From NCBI GenBank assembly GCA_026991885.1, contig JALXAQ010000162.1:1-53681 (forward strand): a stretch of DNA of 53,681 nt. The letters run 5' to 3'. The position numbers and the translations under genes were made by a program. The notes under the pieces were generated by a model. The model was not told the origin of the DNA, made no database searches, and worked only from the letters and a program-made list of their open reading frames with translations. This stretch comes from Thiotrichaceae bacterium. Lineage in GTDB: Bacteria; Pseudomonadota; Gammaproteobacteria; Beggiatoales; Beggiatoaceae. This document shows, piece by piece, positions 42,744 to 53,161 of this stretch; position 1 is the stretch's first letter, and every line of letters begins with the position of its first letter.

Positions 42744-44558
42744 TTATACCTTAGCAGATCGCCCCGCCCGCTTACGCTCATGTTCCTTCAAAAACTGCTT
42801 ACGGAAACGAATCGCTTTAGGCGTCACCTCCACCAACTCATCATCATCAATAAACTCAATCGCCTGCTCCAAACTCATCCGAATCGGCGGCGTCAACAAA
42901 ATATTTTCATCAGTGCCAGCAGCCCGAATATTCGTCAATTGTTTCGCTTTGAGCGGATTCACCACTAAATCATTACTCCGAGAATGGATACCAATAATCA
43001 TCCCCTCATAAACCTCTTCGCCGTGTCCTATAAATAAGCGACCTCGTTCTTGTAAATTAAACAACGCATAACCCAAGCTCTTGCCCTCACCCTTGGAAAT
43101 TAAAACACCGTTGATACGCTGCCCAATCTCACCCGGCTTAATGGGCGCATAACGATCAAACACATGATAGATCAACCCAGTGCCAGAAGTCGCCGTCAAA
43201 AATTCAGTGCGAAAACCAATTAATCCGCGTGCCGGAATCGTAAAATCAAGGCGCACCCGATCATCGATCTGCATATTCACCAACTCAGCTTTACGTCCCC
43301 CCAACAACTCCATCACCGCACCTTGATGCCTTTGTTCAACATCCACCGTCAGATTTTCATAAGGTTCACATCGCACCCCATCAATTTCTTTTATAATCAC
43401 TTTCGGACGAGAAACGGCGAGTTCATAACCTTCACGGCGCATATTTTCAATCAAAATCCCCAAGTGCAATTCACCGCGCCCCGACACCAAAAATTTATCC
43501 GGATCATCAGTCTCCTCGACGCGCAAGGCGACGTTATGCAACAATTCACGCTGTAAACGTTCACGGATTTGACGAGAAGTCACATATTTACCGTCTTTTC
43601 CTGCAAATGGCGAAGTGTTAACTTGAAACGTCATACTCACCGTCGGCTCATCCACCGTCAGAGTGGGCAAAGGGACAACATGCTCAGGTGAGCAAAGCGT
43701 ATCAGAAATATTTAACTTATCAATGCCAGTAAATGCGATAATATCACCAGCACTGGCTTGAGCTAATTCTACCCGCTCCAAACCATGAAAACCCAGCACT
43801 TGCAAAACGCGCCCTTGACGTTGTTTGCCTTCAGGATCAATAATAGTAACAGCGGTATTGGTTTTAATCCGCCCTTGATTAATACGCCCAATGCCAATCA
43901 CACCGACATAACTGGAATAATCCAAAGCACTGACTTGTAATTGAAATGGCTCATCGGGATCAACATCGGGAATTGGCACATATTTAATAATGGCTTCAAA
44001 CAAGGGCTGCATATCCCCCTCGCGCACATCGCTGTCTTCACTGGCATAGCCATTAAGTGCCGAGGCATAAATCACTGGAAAATCCAATTGGGCATCGTCC
44101 GCCCCCAAACTATCAAATAATTCAAAGGTTTGATCTAACACCCAATCAGGACGTGCCCCGTCGCGATCAATTTTATTAATCACCACAATGGGAGATAAAC
44201 CACGCGCCAAGGCTTTTTGGGTAACAAAACGGGTTTGCGGCATCGGACCATCCACAGCATCAACCAACAACAACACCGAATCCACCATTGATAAAACGCG
44301 CTCAACTTCCCCCCCAAAATCGGCATGTCCGGGCGTATCGACAATATTAATCCGATAATCTTGCCAACGAATCGCAGTATTTTTAGATAAAATAGTAATG
44401 CCACGCTCTTTTTCTAAATCATTAGAATCCATCACCCGCTCAACGTTGCCGCTGCGGTCTCCTAATGTCCCTGACTGTTGTAAAAGTTTATCAACAAGGG
44501 TGGTTTTGCCATGATCAACATGGGCAATAATAGCAATATTACGTAATTTAGTAATCAC
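42744..44558 (-). CDS. typA: Translational GTPase TypA/BipA
   Basis: The 604-aa ribosome-binding GTPase has G1 [10 protein letters not shown], switch [18 protein letters not shown] and G4 NKIDR. EF-G-like domains III and V and the TypA-specific C-terminus ([27 protein letters not shown]) follow. The start is GTG 44558, the position of the conserved [16 protein letters not shown]; further upstream codons are not conserved. It gives the usual length of about 605. Divergent from the PPTase gene with a 48-bp gap. Confidence 0.95.
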   Translation of the reverse strand: MITKLRNIAIIAHVDHGKTTLVDKLLQQSGTLGDRSGNVERVMDSNDLEKERGITILSKNTAIRWQDYRINIVDTPGHADFGGEVERVLSMVDSVLLLVDAVDGPMPQTRFVTQKALARGLSPIVVINKIDRDGARPDWVLDQTFELFDSLGADDAQLDFPVIYASALNGYASEDSDVREGDMQPLFEAIIKYVPIPDVDPDEPFQLQVSALDYSSYVGVIGIGRINQGRIKTNTAVTIIDPEGKQRQGRVLQVLGFHGLERVELAQASAGDIIAFTGIDKLNISDTLCSPEHVVPLPTLTVDEPTVSMTFQVNTSPFAGKDGKYVTSRQIRERLQRELLHNVALRVEETDDPDKFLVSGRGELHLGILIENMRREGYELAVSRPKVIIKEIDGVRCEPYENLTVDVEQRHQGAVMELLGGRKAELVNMQIDDRVRLDFTIPARGLIGFRTEFLTATSGTGLIYHVFDRYAPIKPGEIGQRINGVLISKGEGKSLGYALFNLQERGRLFIGHGEEVYEGMIIGIHSRSNDLVVNPLKAKQLTNIRAAGTDENILLTPPIRMSLEQAIEFIDDDELVEVTPKAIRFRKQFLKEHERKRAGRSAKV

Positions 44559-44606
44559 AAATAAACTCAACTCAATAAATAAATCAATAATAAATAATAA
44601 ATAATT

Positions 44607-45248
44607 ATGGTAAAAGTCTTTTACACCTATTTTAAAACGCCATTGTCCCCTGACAAGTGGCAAAGTTACTTGGACGAATTACCCCAAAAAATACAACAAA
44701 CCATCAGCCGAAAAAGGAGATGGCAAGATCAACACGCCTCACTATTTGGCAAATTACTCTTGCGACACGCACTATGCCATAGTGGCTATCCAAAAGACAG
44801 TCTTAATTGCCTTCAATATAACAAATATCAGAGACCTTTTATTGACAATAGCATTGATTTTAATATCTCACACACTCATCAGTATGTCATCTGTGCCATT
44901 GGATGTCGAGGGCGGCTAGGGATAGATATTGAGTTGATTAGACCAATAGAATTGTCAAACTTTCGCAACACGATGAGCCCCAAAGAGTGGAGCGCTATTA
45001 CAACAGCACCGAACTCATATCAAAAATTTTATGAAAACTGGACTATCAAAGAAAGCGTGATAAAAGCAGATGGGCGGGGTTTATCTATTCCATTAGAACA
45101 TATCCAGATTGAACCGCATAAAGCAAGACTCTACAATAGCGTTTGGACCATCAACCAAATACAAATTGACCCAAACTACATCTGTCACCTCGTCACAAGT
45201 TGGGAAAATCCCAGTATTGACTTGATTTATAGGAACTACAGGGATTAA
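44607..45248 (+). CDS. 4'-phosphopantetheinyl transferase, Sfp type
   Basis: The 213-aa enzyme moves phosphopantetheine from CoA to the active Ser of carrier domains. The Sfp-type motifs are present: FNISHTHQYVICAIG, GIDIELIRP (metal-binding D and E) and WTIKESVIKADGRGLS. Together with the NRPS 81 bp downstream it forms a likely biosynthetic unit. Its last four codons (NYRD) lie inside a copy of the GGGATAA repeat, so its C-terminus was probably shaped by the repeat. Confidence 0.92.
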   Translation: MVKVFYTYFKTPLSPDKWQSYLDELPQKIQQTISRKRRWQDQHASLFGKLLLRHALCHSGYPKDSLNCLQYNKYQRPFIDNSIDFNISHTHQYVICAIGCRGRLGIDIELIRPIELSNFRNTMSPKEWSAITTAPNSYQKFYENWTIKESVIKADGRGLSIPLEHIQIEPHKARLYNSVWTINQIQIDPNYICHLVTSWENPSIDLIYRNYRD

Positions 45249-45308
45249 TTATTAGCAGGGATAAATGGGTTTTGACTTATCCCTGTTAATCAATAATCCC
45301 TGTAGTTA
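45235..45308. repeat. Inverted GGGATAAGTCAAAACC repeat between PPTase and NRPS
   Basis: ACTACAGGGATTAATTATTA-GCAGGGATAA and its near-complement TTATCCCTGTTAATCAATAATCCCTGTAGT face each other across about 13 bases. The left arm covers the PPTase stop codon. It is the same family as at 166-630 and 9309-9718 without the A9/T9 run. It makes a strong hairpin just before the NRPS start and could attenuate read-through. Confidence 0.8.
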
Positions 45309-45329
45309 ACACTACTTAGCTAATATAAA

Positions 45330-48300
45330 ATGTACATAGAATTCTCCGACTTAACCGCCAATCAACGCCTGATTTGGTTAGGTCATCAATTGAATCCAGC
45401 TATTTATCATAATGCCGTCACTTTTACGATTCCAGCCCCGCTCAATGTAGGCGCATTTCAACAAGCATTTCAGACATTGATTAACTCAAGTGATGCTTTG
45501 CGGACAATTTTTAAAGAAAAAAACGGCATTCCTCAGCAGAAAATCATTGCCCACTTTCCTTACACAGTGGAATATTTAGCCTTAGCCAAAAACCAACTAC
45601 AAACTTGGATAGAGCAACGCAGCCAGATTCCATTTAATTTGGAAAAATGCGCATTTGACTCGGTACTCATCAAAATGTCACCGGATCAATTTGTCTGGTA
45701 TCTCAATACCCATCAAATCATCTCAGATGGATTTTCGCTCTCATTAATCCTAAAACAAGTCTCCAAATTCTACGCCCTTTCTCTAAAGGAGCACGTCAAA
45801 CTCCCTCAATTTCAAGATTACATCAATGACGAGCGAAAATACAGAAAATCGGCACGCTATCAGAGAGCAAAAGACTATTGGAAACGGCAAAACACCATAG
45901 AACCCTTGACATTCTACGGCAAAATGCCCGTTAAACGGACAACGCATGTCCAAAGACAAACAATCAAATTAGGTGTTGAGCGCACTCAAAAACTCAAAGC
46001 AGGTGAAAGCACCCTCTTCAACCTGTTTTTAAGCATTTTAGCCACCTATCTTCACCGTATCACTGGCAACCAACGACTATCAATTGGAGTGCCATTACAT
46101 AATCGGCGAACAAAAGCACACAAAGAAACGATAGGCTCATTTATGCAAGTTTTGCCGTTGCACATTGAAATTGAAGAAAATGACAATTTCACATCGCTCT
46201 CTCGTCAAATTGCCAAAAAAACGTTCGAGAGTTTTCGATATAGTCAATATGTCATCAGAAACCCATTGCAGCAACCTGTTTACGAGGTGATGTTAAATTA
46301 CCATACCGAAACCTTTCTGACATTCCATGAAACACCCGTGATCTTTGACTGGATTCATAATGGACATGGCAATGATAGCTTAGATATTCAAATACACGAT
46401 TTTGCCTCAACTGGAAACTTCACCATTGACTTTGACTTCCATTGCGACGTTTTCAATGAAGAACAACGCCCGCTCGCCATTCAACATTTTCTGAACGTGT
46501 TGGATGCCTATTTAGAAGACCGTTCACAATCCATACATCGCGTCAATTTGCTCTCGGTTGAAGAAAAACAACGTATCTTAGTCGAATTTAACCAGACACA
46601 AGTCGCTTATCCACAAAACCAATGTATTCATCACCTATTTGAAGCCCAAGTGGAGCGCACCCCCGATGCCATTGCCGTCGTGTTTAAAGACCAAGAATTG
46701 AGCTACAGCACCTTAAATCAACGCGCTAATCAACTGGCATATCACCTACAAAGCCTTGGCGTAAAACCCGACATGCTCGTTGGTATCTGCATAGAACGCT
46801 CCTGTGAGATGATCATAGGGCTGTTAGGCATTCTCAAGGCTGGGGGCGCATACCTGCCCTTAGAACCCAGCTATCCCAAACAGCGTTTGGCTTTCATGTT
46901 AGAAGACGCACAAGTGCCAGTCTTGTTGACGGAGCAAAAATTAGTCGCAAAATTGCCAAAGCACAATGCACAAATAGTCTGCTTAGATACGCCCTCACAG
47001 CGATTAAATAATAACCCAATCAATAGCGTATTGCCTGAAAATTTAGCTTATGTGATTTATACATCGGGATCAACGGGGCGTCCAAAGGGTGTCATGATCA
47101 CTCATCGCAATTTGGTCAATGCCTATTATGCTTGGGAAGACGCTTATCAATTGAGTGGTATGAAAACGCATCTACAAATGGCCAATTTCTCTTTTGACGT
47201 GTTTAGTGGTGATCTAGTACGCGCCCTTTGCTCTGGCGGACAATTAGTCTTATGTCCAAGCCTTTTAGAGCCAGAAAAATTGTATCAACTGATGCAAAAA
47301 AAACAGATTGAATGTGCCGAATTTGTGCCAGTCGTTTTGAGGCAATTAGTACAATATTTAGAAAAAACCGCACAAACTCTCAATTTTATGAAATGCTTAG
47401 TGGTCGGCTCAGATATATTTTATATGCAAGAATATCAAAATCTTAAGCATTTATTGACACCACAAACTCGCCTCATTAACTCTTATGGCGTCAGCGAAGC
47501 CACCATTGACAGTAGCTATTTTGAAAGCACCCAAATCAAAAAATTATCGCTTGAAGGCATAGTCCCCATTGGACTCCCCTTTGCCAACACTCAAATCTAT
47601 ATATTAGATCGCCATTGCCAACCCGTTCCCATCGGCGTACAGGGAGAATTACACATCGGCGGAGCAGGGCTATCTCGCGGCTACCTCAATCGCCCAAAAT
47701 TGACCCAAGAAAGATTTATACCGAATCCCTTCAAGCAAGGAACACGCCTCTACAAAACAGGCGACTTAGCCCGCTACTTGCCCGACGGCAATATTGAATA
47801 TCTGGGGAGAATTGACAATCAAGTCAAAATACGTGGAATTCGGATTGAATTAGGCGAAATCGAAGCCGTGCTGGGACAACATCCTGCCGTGCGAGAAAAT
47901 GCCGTTATTGTTGACAAAACTGAAACGCGATTAATTGCTTTTATTGTACTAGGGCAAAACATTGAAAATAGCGACTTACGCGCCTTTATTCAAAAACAAC
48001 TACCCGTGATACCATCCGCCTTTGTGCCGATGGAAGAATTGCCGCTAACCCCTAACGGCAAAATAGATCGCCACGCCCTGCTTAAGTTATCAGATATTAG
48101 TTATCAGTTATTAACTAATACCTTTGTGGCACCACGTACTCCAGAGGAAGAACTATTGGCCGGTATCTGGTCAAGCGTTTTAGGACTTGAAAAAGTGGGC
48201 ATTCACGACAACTTCTTTGAACTCGGCGGCCATTCTCTACTAGCGACACAAATCGTTTCACGTATCCGTGACAGCTTTTCGGTCGAACTGCCACTAGGGC

Positions 48301-51300
48301 ACCTATTTGAATCACCGACAATAGCCGGCTTGACAGAACAACTAAAAATTGTCCAGCGTGACCAACCACTACCCCCAATCACTCCACTCAATCTGGATGA
48401 AATACGGCCCTTATCCTTTGCACAACAAAGGCTCTGGTTTTTAGACCAACTGGAAGGTGAAAATGTCATCTATAACCTGTCAACAGCACTATGCCTAGAA
48501 GGACCACTACACCGTGCTGCTCTTGAACAAAGCCTAGACGAAATCGTGCAACGTCACCAAAGTTTGCGTACCTGTTTTCCGATGAATAATGGTACTCCTC
48601 TTGCTCAATTCTCATCGAACACTTACAAATTATCAGCAATAGATTTACAAAAATTACCACAAAAAGAAAGACACAAAAAAGTACAACAATTAGTGAATCA
48701 AGAGGCACAACGTCCCTTTAACATATCCAAAGGCCCCCTATTCCGCGCCACCTTGCTACAATTAGGACCTGAATCACACATTCTAGTATTGACCATGCAC
48801 CATATCATCTCCGATGCTTGGTCAAAAGGCATATTTAACAAAGAACTATCAACGCTTTATACAGCCTTTTCTCAAGGCCAACCCTCCCCCTTAGCGCCGC
48901 TGCCCATCCAATATACCGACTTTGCCCACTGGCAACGGCAATGGTTGACCGGAAAAATTCTTGAAAAACAACTCGACTACTGGAAACAACAACTCGCGGG
49001 CGCACCTGCCCTACTTGAACTGCCCACAGACCGTCCAGCGATTCAACGCTATCAAGGACAAACCGAATCACTACAACTCTCAGCCTCAGTGACTCGACAA
49101 CTGAAAACCCTGAGCCAGCAGTCTGGAACCACCCTATTTATGACACTGCTCTCTGTTTTTGCCATATTATTATATCGTTACACAGGGCAGAACGACATTA
49201 TGATAGGCACCCCCATCGCCAATCGCACCCACCGTCAAATCGAGCCACTGATTGGCTTTTTTGTGAACACACTCGTTTTACGCCTTAAACTCTCAGATCA
49301 TCCGCATTTTGACCAATTACTAAAGCATGTCAGACAAATTGCCCTAGAAGCTTATGCCCACCAAGACCTTCCCTTCGAGCAATTAGTTGAAGAACTTCAA
49401 CCGGAACGCTCTTTGAGCCACACGCCACTTTTCCAAGTCATGTTCGTATTACAAAATGCGCCTATGGACCATTTAGAATTACCCGGGCTCACCTTAACCC
49501 CCTTAGAATTGGAAAGCGTTATCGCCAAATTTGACCTCACCTTAACACTAGAAGAAACGGCGAATCGGCTAAAAGGCACACTAGAATACAACACCGATCT
49601 ATTTGAAACAGCCACCATCAAGCGCATGATCGGCCATTACCAAACCTTATTAGAAGGGATTCTAAAAAAACCCCAACAAAGCATTGACAAATTAGCAATA
49701 CTCACAGCCGCCGAAGACGAACAAATAAAAACGTGGCATAAAAAAACAGCCGACTATCCCGTTGACTTATGTATTCATCAACTATTTGAAGCCCAAGTCG
49801 CACGCACGCCAGAAGCGATTGCCCTCGTTTTTGAAGACCAACAACTGAGCTATCAAGCACTCAACCGCAAAGCCAATCAACTAGCGCACTACCTACAAAC
49901 TTTGGGAATTAAACCAGACACTTTGGTGGGGCTCTGCATAGAGCGTTCATTTGAAATGGTGATAGGGATATTAGGGATTCTCAAAGCAGGCGGCGCCTAT
50001 TTACCCTTAGAGACCAATTACCCGACGGCACGTCTCGCATTTATGTTACAAGATGCCCAAGTAGAAATACTATTAACCCAATCCAGCATACAATTGCCGA
50101 CAGCACAACGGATTGACTTAGATACCGAACAATTCACAGAATGGAAAACAGATAATCCCATCAGTCGCGTTAAGCCAAACAACCTAGCCTATGTGATCTA
50201 CACCTCAGGCTCAACCGGAAAACCTAAAGGCGTTTTAGTACAACACAACAATGTCGCTCGCTTATTCACAGCCACACAAGCTTGGTTTCACTTTAACAAA
50301 AAAGACGTATGGACTCTCTTTCATTCCTACGCCTTTGATTTCTCAGTCTGGGAACTTTGGGGCGCCCTACTCCATGGCGGACGATTGATAATTGTACCCT
50401 ATTGGCTCTCGCGCTCACCGGAAGCCTTCTATGAATTACTACAAGCTCAAGGCGTCACAATACTCAATCAAACACCCTCCGCCTTTCGTCAACTCATTCA
50501 CAAGAATGGCGATTTGAACTTACGACACATCATCTTTGGTGGCGAAGCCCTCGACTTCCAAAGCCTAACCCCTTGGTTTCAACGACATGGAGACCAAACA
50601 CCACAACTCATCAACATGTACGGCATCACAGAAACAACAGTACATGTCACCTATCGACCATTGACATTAGCCGATCAAAACAACCCAAAGAGTATCATTG
50701 GAAAACCCATTCCAGACTTACAAATCTATATATTAGACAAAAATCTCCAAGCGACACCCATCGGCATACCAGGCGAATTATACGTTGGAGGCAGCGGCGT
50801 CGCCCGAGGCTATCTAAACCGCCCTGACTTAACCGCCGAAAAATTTATAACTTTCTCTGATAACAACCGCCTCTACAAAACCGGAGACTTAGCACGCTAT
50901 CTATCTGATGGCAACATTGAATATTTGGGTCGCATAGACAATCAAGTCAAAATTCGTGGATTTCGGATTGAATTGGGCGAAATCGAAGCCGTGCTGGCAC
51001 AACACCCAGCCGTGCAAGAAAACATCGTCATCAACCAAAAGCGTTTAATAGCCTACATCGTACCCAAACCAGAAAAAACGATTAATACCATTGAAATACG
51101 CCGCTTTCTCAAAGACAAAATACCCGATTACATGATACCAAACACCTTTGTTCAGATAGAAGCGATGCCGTTAACCCCCAATGGAAAAATAGACAATGCA
51201 GCACTGCCCGCCCCCGATACGACGGTCATAACGGAAAGTCACATTGTGCCCCCCCGAACACTGCTCGAAGAAAGGCTAGCCTGTATCTGGGTTGAGATAC

Positions 51301-52319
51301 TCGGTATCAAAAAAACACAAGAACTCGGACCAAGCCAAATCAACATCCACGACAATTTCTTTGACTTAGGCGGCCATTCCCTGGCAGCAGCGCGTCTCAT
51401 CAGTCGAGTACGGGACATCTTTCAAGTAGAACTACCTATACGCTACCTGTTTGAATACCCCACCATAGCAGAACTTGCCAAAAGTATTGAAACCGAGCCA
51501 CATCAACCCAAGCGATGGACTTATCTCGTACCAATCCGGGCAAGTGGTACCAAAAAACCCTTTTTTATCGTGCCCGGTGGCGGCGGGGGTGAAGTTGAAC
51601 TCATCCATTTAACCAAGCTTGTGTACTTGTTAGGACAAGAACAACCCGTTTATGGGCTACAAGCACGCGATGGAAAACAAAAACCTCACCCTGACGTTGA
51701 AAGCATGGCCACTGACTACCTCAAAGAAATCAGAAGCGTCCAACCAGAAGGCCCTTACCTATTGGGCGGCGAATGTATTGGCGGAATGGTCGCATTTGAA
51801 ATGGCTCAACAGCTCCACACACAAGGCGAAAAAGTAGCAGTCTTAATATTAATAGACACAGTGCTCCTAAAAAAAATCACACAATTGACACAACCAATCT
51901 ATAAAACACTACATCACTGGAAAGCCAGACTCAAACACCACTGGAAAACAGTCCCCCAACTGACACCCACTAAACTGTTACCCTATCTCTTTGATAAAGC
52001 GAAAAAAGCGATGGGAAAGGTGTTGGCTCAAAATAACATCCCCCAAGAACAACAAATCCAACAACAAAGGATGGATGCCCATATAAACACAATCAGACAG
52101 TACAAACCCAAAGAATATCCAGAACGCATAACCCTATTGGTCACAGAAGGACTATCCAAACAAATGCAAGATTCGAGCTTAGGATTAGGCAATTTGGCCG
52201 CTCAGGGATTAGAAATCCATAAACTACCAGGAGAAGCCGCCTCTTATCTCGGAGAAGAAGTTGAAACGACTGCACAACGCTTAAAAAGTTGTTTAGATGA
52301 GGCACAAAACAAATCATAA
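45330..52319 (+). CDS. Two-module nonribosomal peptide synthetase, C-A-T-C-A-T-TE
   Basis: The 2329-aa protein reads as C1 (1-430), A1 (435-925), T1 (S969 in LGGHSLL), C2 (1030-1460, HHIISDA at 1157), A2 (1485-1960), T2 (S2017 in LGGHSLA) and TE (about 2060-2329). Both A domains keep YTSGSTG, TGD and NGKID motifs. Hand-read specificity codes are A1 DVGEVGSIDK (ornithine type) and A2 DFWNIGMVHK (threonine type). C1 has HQIISDG at 128-134 instead of HHxxxDG. TE has GGECIGG with C2149 as nucleophile, D2176 (LILIDT) and A2303 where the catalytic His is expected. No epimerase or methyltransferase domain. Likely product: an Orn-Thr based dipeptide, perhaps cyclised. No clear ribosome site. Confidence 0.93.
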   Translation: MYIEFSDLTANQRLIWLGHQLNPAIYHNAVTFTIPAPLNVGAFQQAFQTLINSSDALRTIFKEKNGIPQQKIIAHFPYTVEYLALAKNQLQTWIEQRSQIPFNLEKCAFDSVLIKMSPDQFVWYLNTHQIISDGFSLSLILKQVSKFYALSLKEHVKLPQFQDYINDERKYRKSARYQRAKDYWKRQNTIEPLTFYGKMPVKRTTHVQRQTIKLGVERTQKLKAGESTLFNLFLSILATYLHRITGNQRLSIGVPLHNRRTKAHKETIGSFMQVLPLHIEIEENDNFTSLSRQIAKKTFESFRYSQYVIRNPLQQPVYEVMLNYHTETFLTFHETPVIFDWIHNGHGNDSLDIQIHDFASTGNFTIDFDFHCDVFNEEQRPLAIQHFLNVLDAYLEDRSQSIHRVNLLSVEEKQRILVEFNQTQVAYPQNQCIHHLFEAQVERTPDAIAVVFKDQELSYSTLNQRANQLAYHLQSLGVKPDMLVGICIERSCEMIIGLLGILKAGGAYLPLEPSYPKQRLAFMLEDAQVPVLLTEQKLVAKLPKHNAQIVCLDTPSQRLNNNPINSVLPENLAYVIYTSGSTGRPKGVMITHRNLVNAYYAWEDAYQLSGMKTHLQMANFSFDVFSGDLVRALCSGGQLVLCPSLLEPEKLYQLMQKKQIECAEFVPVVLRQLVQYLEKTAQTLNFMKCLVVGSDIFYMQEYQNLKHLLTPQTRLINSYGVSEATIDSSYFESTQIKKLSLEGIVPIGLPFANTQIYILDRHCQPVPIGVQGELHIGGAGLSRGYLNRPKLTQERFIPNPFKQGTRLYKTGDLARYLPDGNIEYLGRIDNQVKIRGIRIELGEIEAVLGQHPAVRENAVIVDKTETRLIAFIVLGQNIENSDLRAFIQKQLPVIPSAFVPMEELPLTPNGKIDRHALLKLSDISYQLLTNTFVAPRTPEEELLAGIWSSVLGLEKVGIHDNFFELGGHSLLATQIVSRIRDSFSVELPLGHLFESPTIAGLTEQLKIVQRDQPLPPITPLNLDEIRPLSFAQQRLWFLDQLEGENVIYNLSTALCLEGPLHRAALEQSLDEIVQRHQSLRTCFPMNNGTPLAQFSSNTYKLSAIDLQKLPQKERHKKVQQLVNQEAQRPFNISKGPLFRATLLQLGPESHILVLTMHHIISDAWSKGIFNKELSTLYTAFSQGQPSPLAPLPIQYTDFAHWQRQWLTGKILEKQLDYWKQQLAGAPALLELPTDRPAIQRYQGQTESLQLSASVTRQLKTLSQQSGTTLFMTLLSVFAILLYRYTGQNDIMIGTPIANRTHRQIEPLIGFFVNTLVLRLKLSDHPHFDQLLKHVRQIALEAYAHQDLPFEQLVEELQPERSLSHTPLFQVMFVLQNAPMDHLELPGLTLTPLELESVIAKFDLTLTLEETANRLKGTLEYNTDLFETATIKRMIGHYQTLLEGILKKPQQSIDKLAILTAAEDEQIKTWHKKTADYPVDLCIHQLFEAQVARTPEAIALVFEDQQLSYQALNRKANQLAHYLQTLGIKPDTLVGLCIERSFEMVIGILGILKAGGAYLPLETNYPTARLAFMLQDAQVEILLTQSSIQLPTAQRIDLDTEQFTEWKTDNPISRVKPNNLAYVIYTSGSTGKPKGVLVQHNNVARLFTATQAWFHFNKKDVWTLFHSYAFDFSVWELWGALLHGGRLIIVPYWLSRSPEAFYELLQAQGVTILNQTPSAFRQLIHKNGDLNLRHIIFGGEALDFQSLTPWFQRHGDQTPQLINMYGITETTVHVTYRPLTLADQNNPKSIIGKPIPDLQIYILDKNLQATPIGIPGELYVGGSGVARGYLNRPDLTAEKFITFSDNNRLYKTGDLARYLSDGNIEYLGRIDNQVKIRGFRIELGEIEAVLAQHPAVQENIVINQKRLIAYIVPKPEKTINTIEIRRFLKDKIPDYMIPNTFVQIEAMPLTPNGKIDNAALPAPDTTVITESHIVPPRTLLEERLACIWVEILGIKKTQELGPSQINIHDNFFDLGGHSLAAARLISRVRDIFQVELPIRYLFEYPTIAELAKSIETEPHQPKRWTYLVPIRASGTKKPFFIVPGGGGGEVELIHLTKLVYLLGQEQPVYGLQARDGKQKPHPDVESMATDYLKEIRSVQPEGPYLLGGECIGGMVAFEMAQQLHTQGEKVAVLILIDTVLLKKITQLTQPIYKTLHHWKARLKHHWKTVPQLTPTKLLPYLFDKAKKAMGKVLAQNNIPQEQQIQQQRMDAHINTIRQYKPKEYPERITLLVTEGLSKQMQDSSLGLGNLAAQGLEIHKLPGEAASYLGEEVETTAQRLKSCLDEAQNKS

Positions 52320-52715
52320 GATATAAAAGGACAAACGACTTCATTATCATCTGAATCTAAAAAAGCAAGGAAGAGTATTTCTCCTTGTTGATTGATATCC
52401 AAAATTAAGCTGAAGGAAGCCAAAAATTTTTTGTCGCTGATAGTGCATTCAGGGTAAAAATAGGCGATCGTGTCGGGCAACCACAAGGGATTGCCCCTAC
52501 GTGAACCGTGATTTGCCAAAATGGCATCACCCGTTTTAGAACTAACCATCTTTGCTTTAAAGGCAACCGAGCCAGAATCATAAATAACCAAAGTTTCTGA
52601 TACGGCCCGCCATTTTCAGCAATTATTCTAAAAATAAAATTATAATAAAAACAGTCTGTTAATAACAACTCACCTGATAGGGTTTCGCGCGGCGAAACTC
52701 ATCCGACGCTATTGT
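52320..52715. other. Gene-poor region after the NRPS, possible remnant
   Basis: No intact gene is supported. A leftward stretch (about 52300-52615) reads TLVIYDSGSVAFKAKM and then SFSLILDINQQGEILFLAF, which is protein-like, but it is broken by an AGGGGCAATCCCTTGTGGTT repeat arm (about 52477-52500) and lacks a good start. It could be a decayed gene. The repeat arm belongs to the fold-back family seen in the nap operon. Confidence 0.4.
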
Positions 52716-53132
52716 TTATTTACAACCTGTTACGAGGCGTTCTGCTTGTATGGCTGTATCTCTTAAGAACCCCATCCAACGATTATAATTATGAGCATCA
52801 GGACCTATTATCGTTAACAGGTAATAGGTGTCTGTTAGATCGTTGTAACAATAAACCAAGGCAAAGTCTTTATCGGGGTTGTCCTTATGGTTAGTACGCC
52901 TAAAGATATCGACGATTTTTGCCCATCTTGAAGGAGCCTCATTTAAAGGTACACAAATATGGATGTGACGCAGGAAATGTTTTACTCTTGGCGAGGTATT
53001 GTAGTGATCATACGCAACATCCCTGCCTAGAAAAACAGGCGTATTACCTTTGATATGTTGATGGAAGCCTTGAACAAGCTTTTCATGTTCAGAGAACTTC
53101 TTAATTTCTTTAGATACCTTTACAGAGGACAT
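52716..53132 (-). CDS. YafO-family type II toxin
   Basis: The 138-aa protein matches the pattern of YafO mRNA interferases: FLGRDVAYDHYNTSPRV, RHIHICVP, FRRTNHKDNP, ALVYCYND and YYLLTIIGPDAHN. YafO acts on translating ribosomes and cuts mRNA. It lies directly downstream of an antitoxin-like gene. Its first 29 bases are a tandem duplicate of the preceding 29 bases, so the present start ATG 53132 is a second copy. The ribosome site for it is weak. Confidence 0.75.
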   Translation of the reverse strand: MSSVKVSKEIKKFSEHEKLVQGFHQHIKGNTPVFLGRDVAYDHYNTSPRVKHFLRHIHICVPLNEAPSRWAKIVDIFRRTNHKDNPDKDFALVYCYNDLTDTYYLLTIIGPDAHNYNRWMGFLRDTAIQAERLVTGCK

Positions 53133-53161
53133 ATTTCTTTATATACCTTTACAGAGGGCAT
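53104..53161. repeat. 29-bp tandem duplication of the toxin start
   Basis: Two adjacent 29-bp units (53104-53132 and 53133-53161) match at 27 positions. On the minus strand each begins ATG(C/T)CCTCTGTAAAGGTA. The outer copy's ATG overlaps the antitoxin stop as TAATG, and its frame ends after 13 codons. The inner copy is in frame with the toxin. Confidence 0.85.

Noticed and set aside
48115-49627. Several leftward open frames of 76-88 codons inside the NRPS gene
   Set aside because: They are antisense shadows of strongly conserved NRPS motifs, with no ribosome sites.
52244-52591. 115-codon leftward frame opposite the NRPS 3' end
   Set aside because: It needs a TTG start, crosses a dispersed repeat arm and runs antisense into the NRPS. 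Some protein-like segments are noted under the intergenic entry as a possible remnant.
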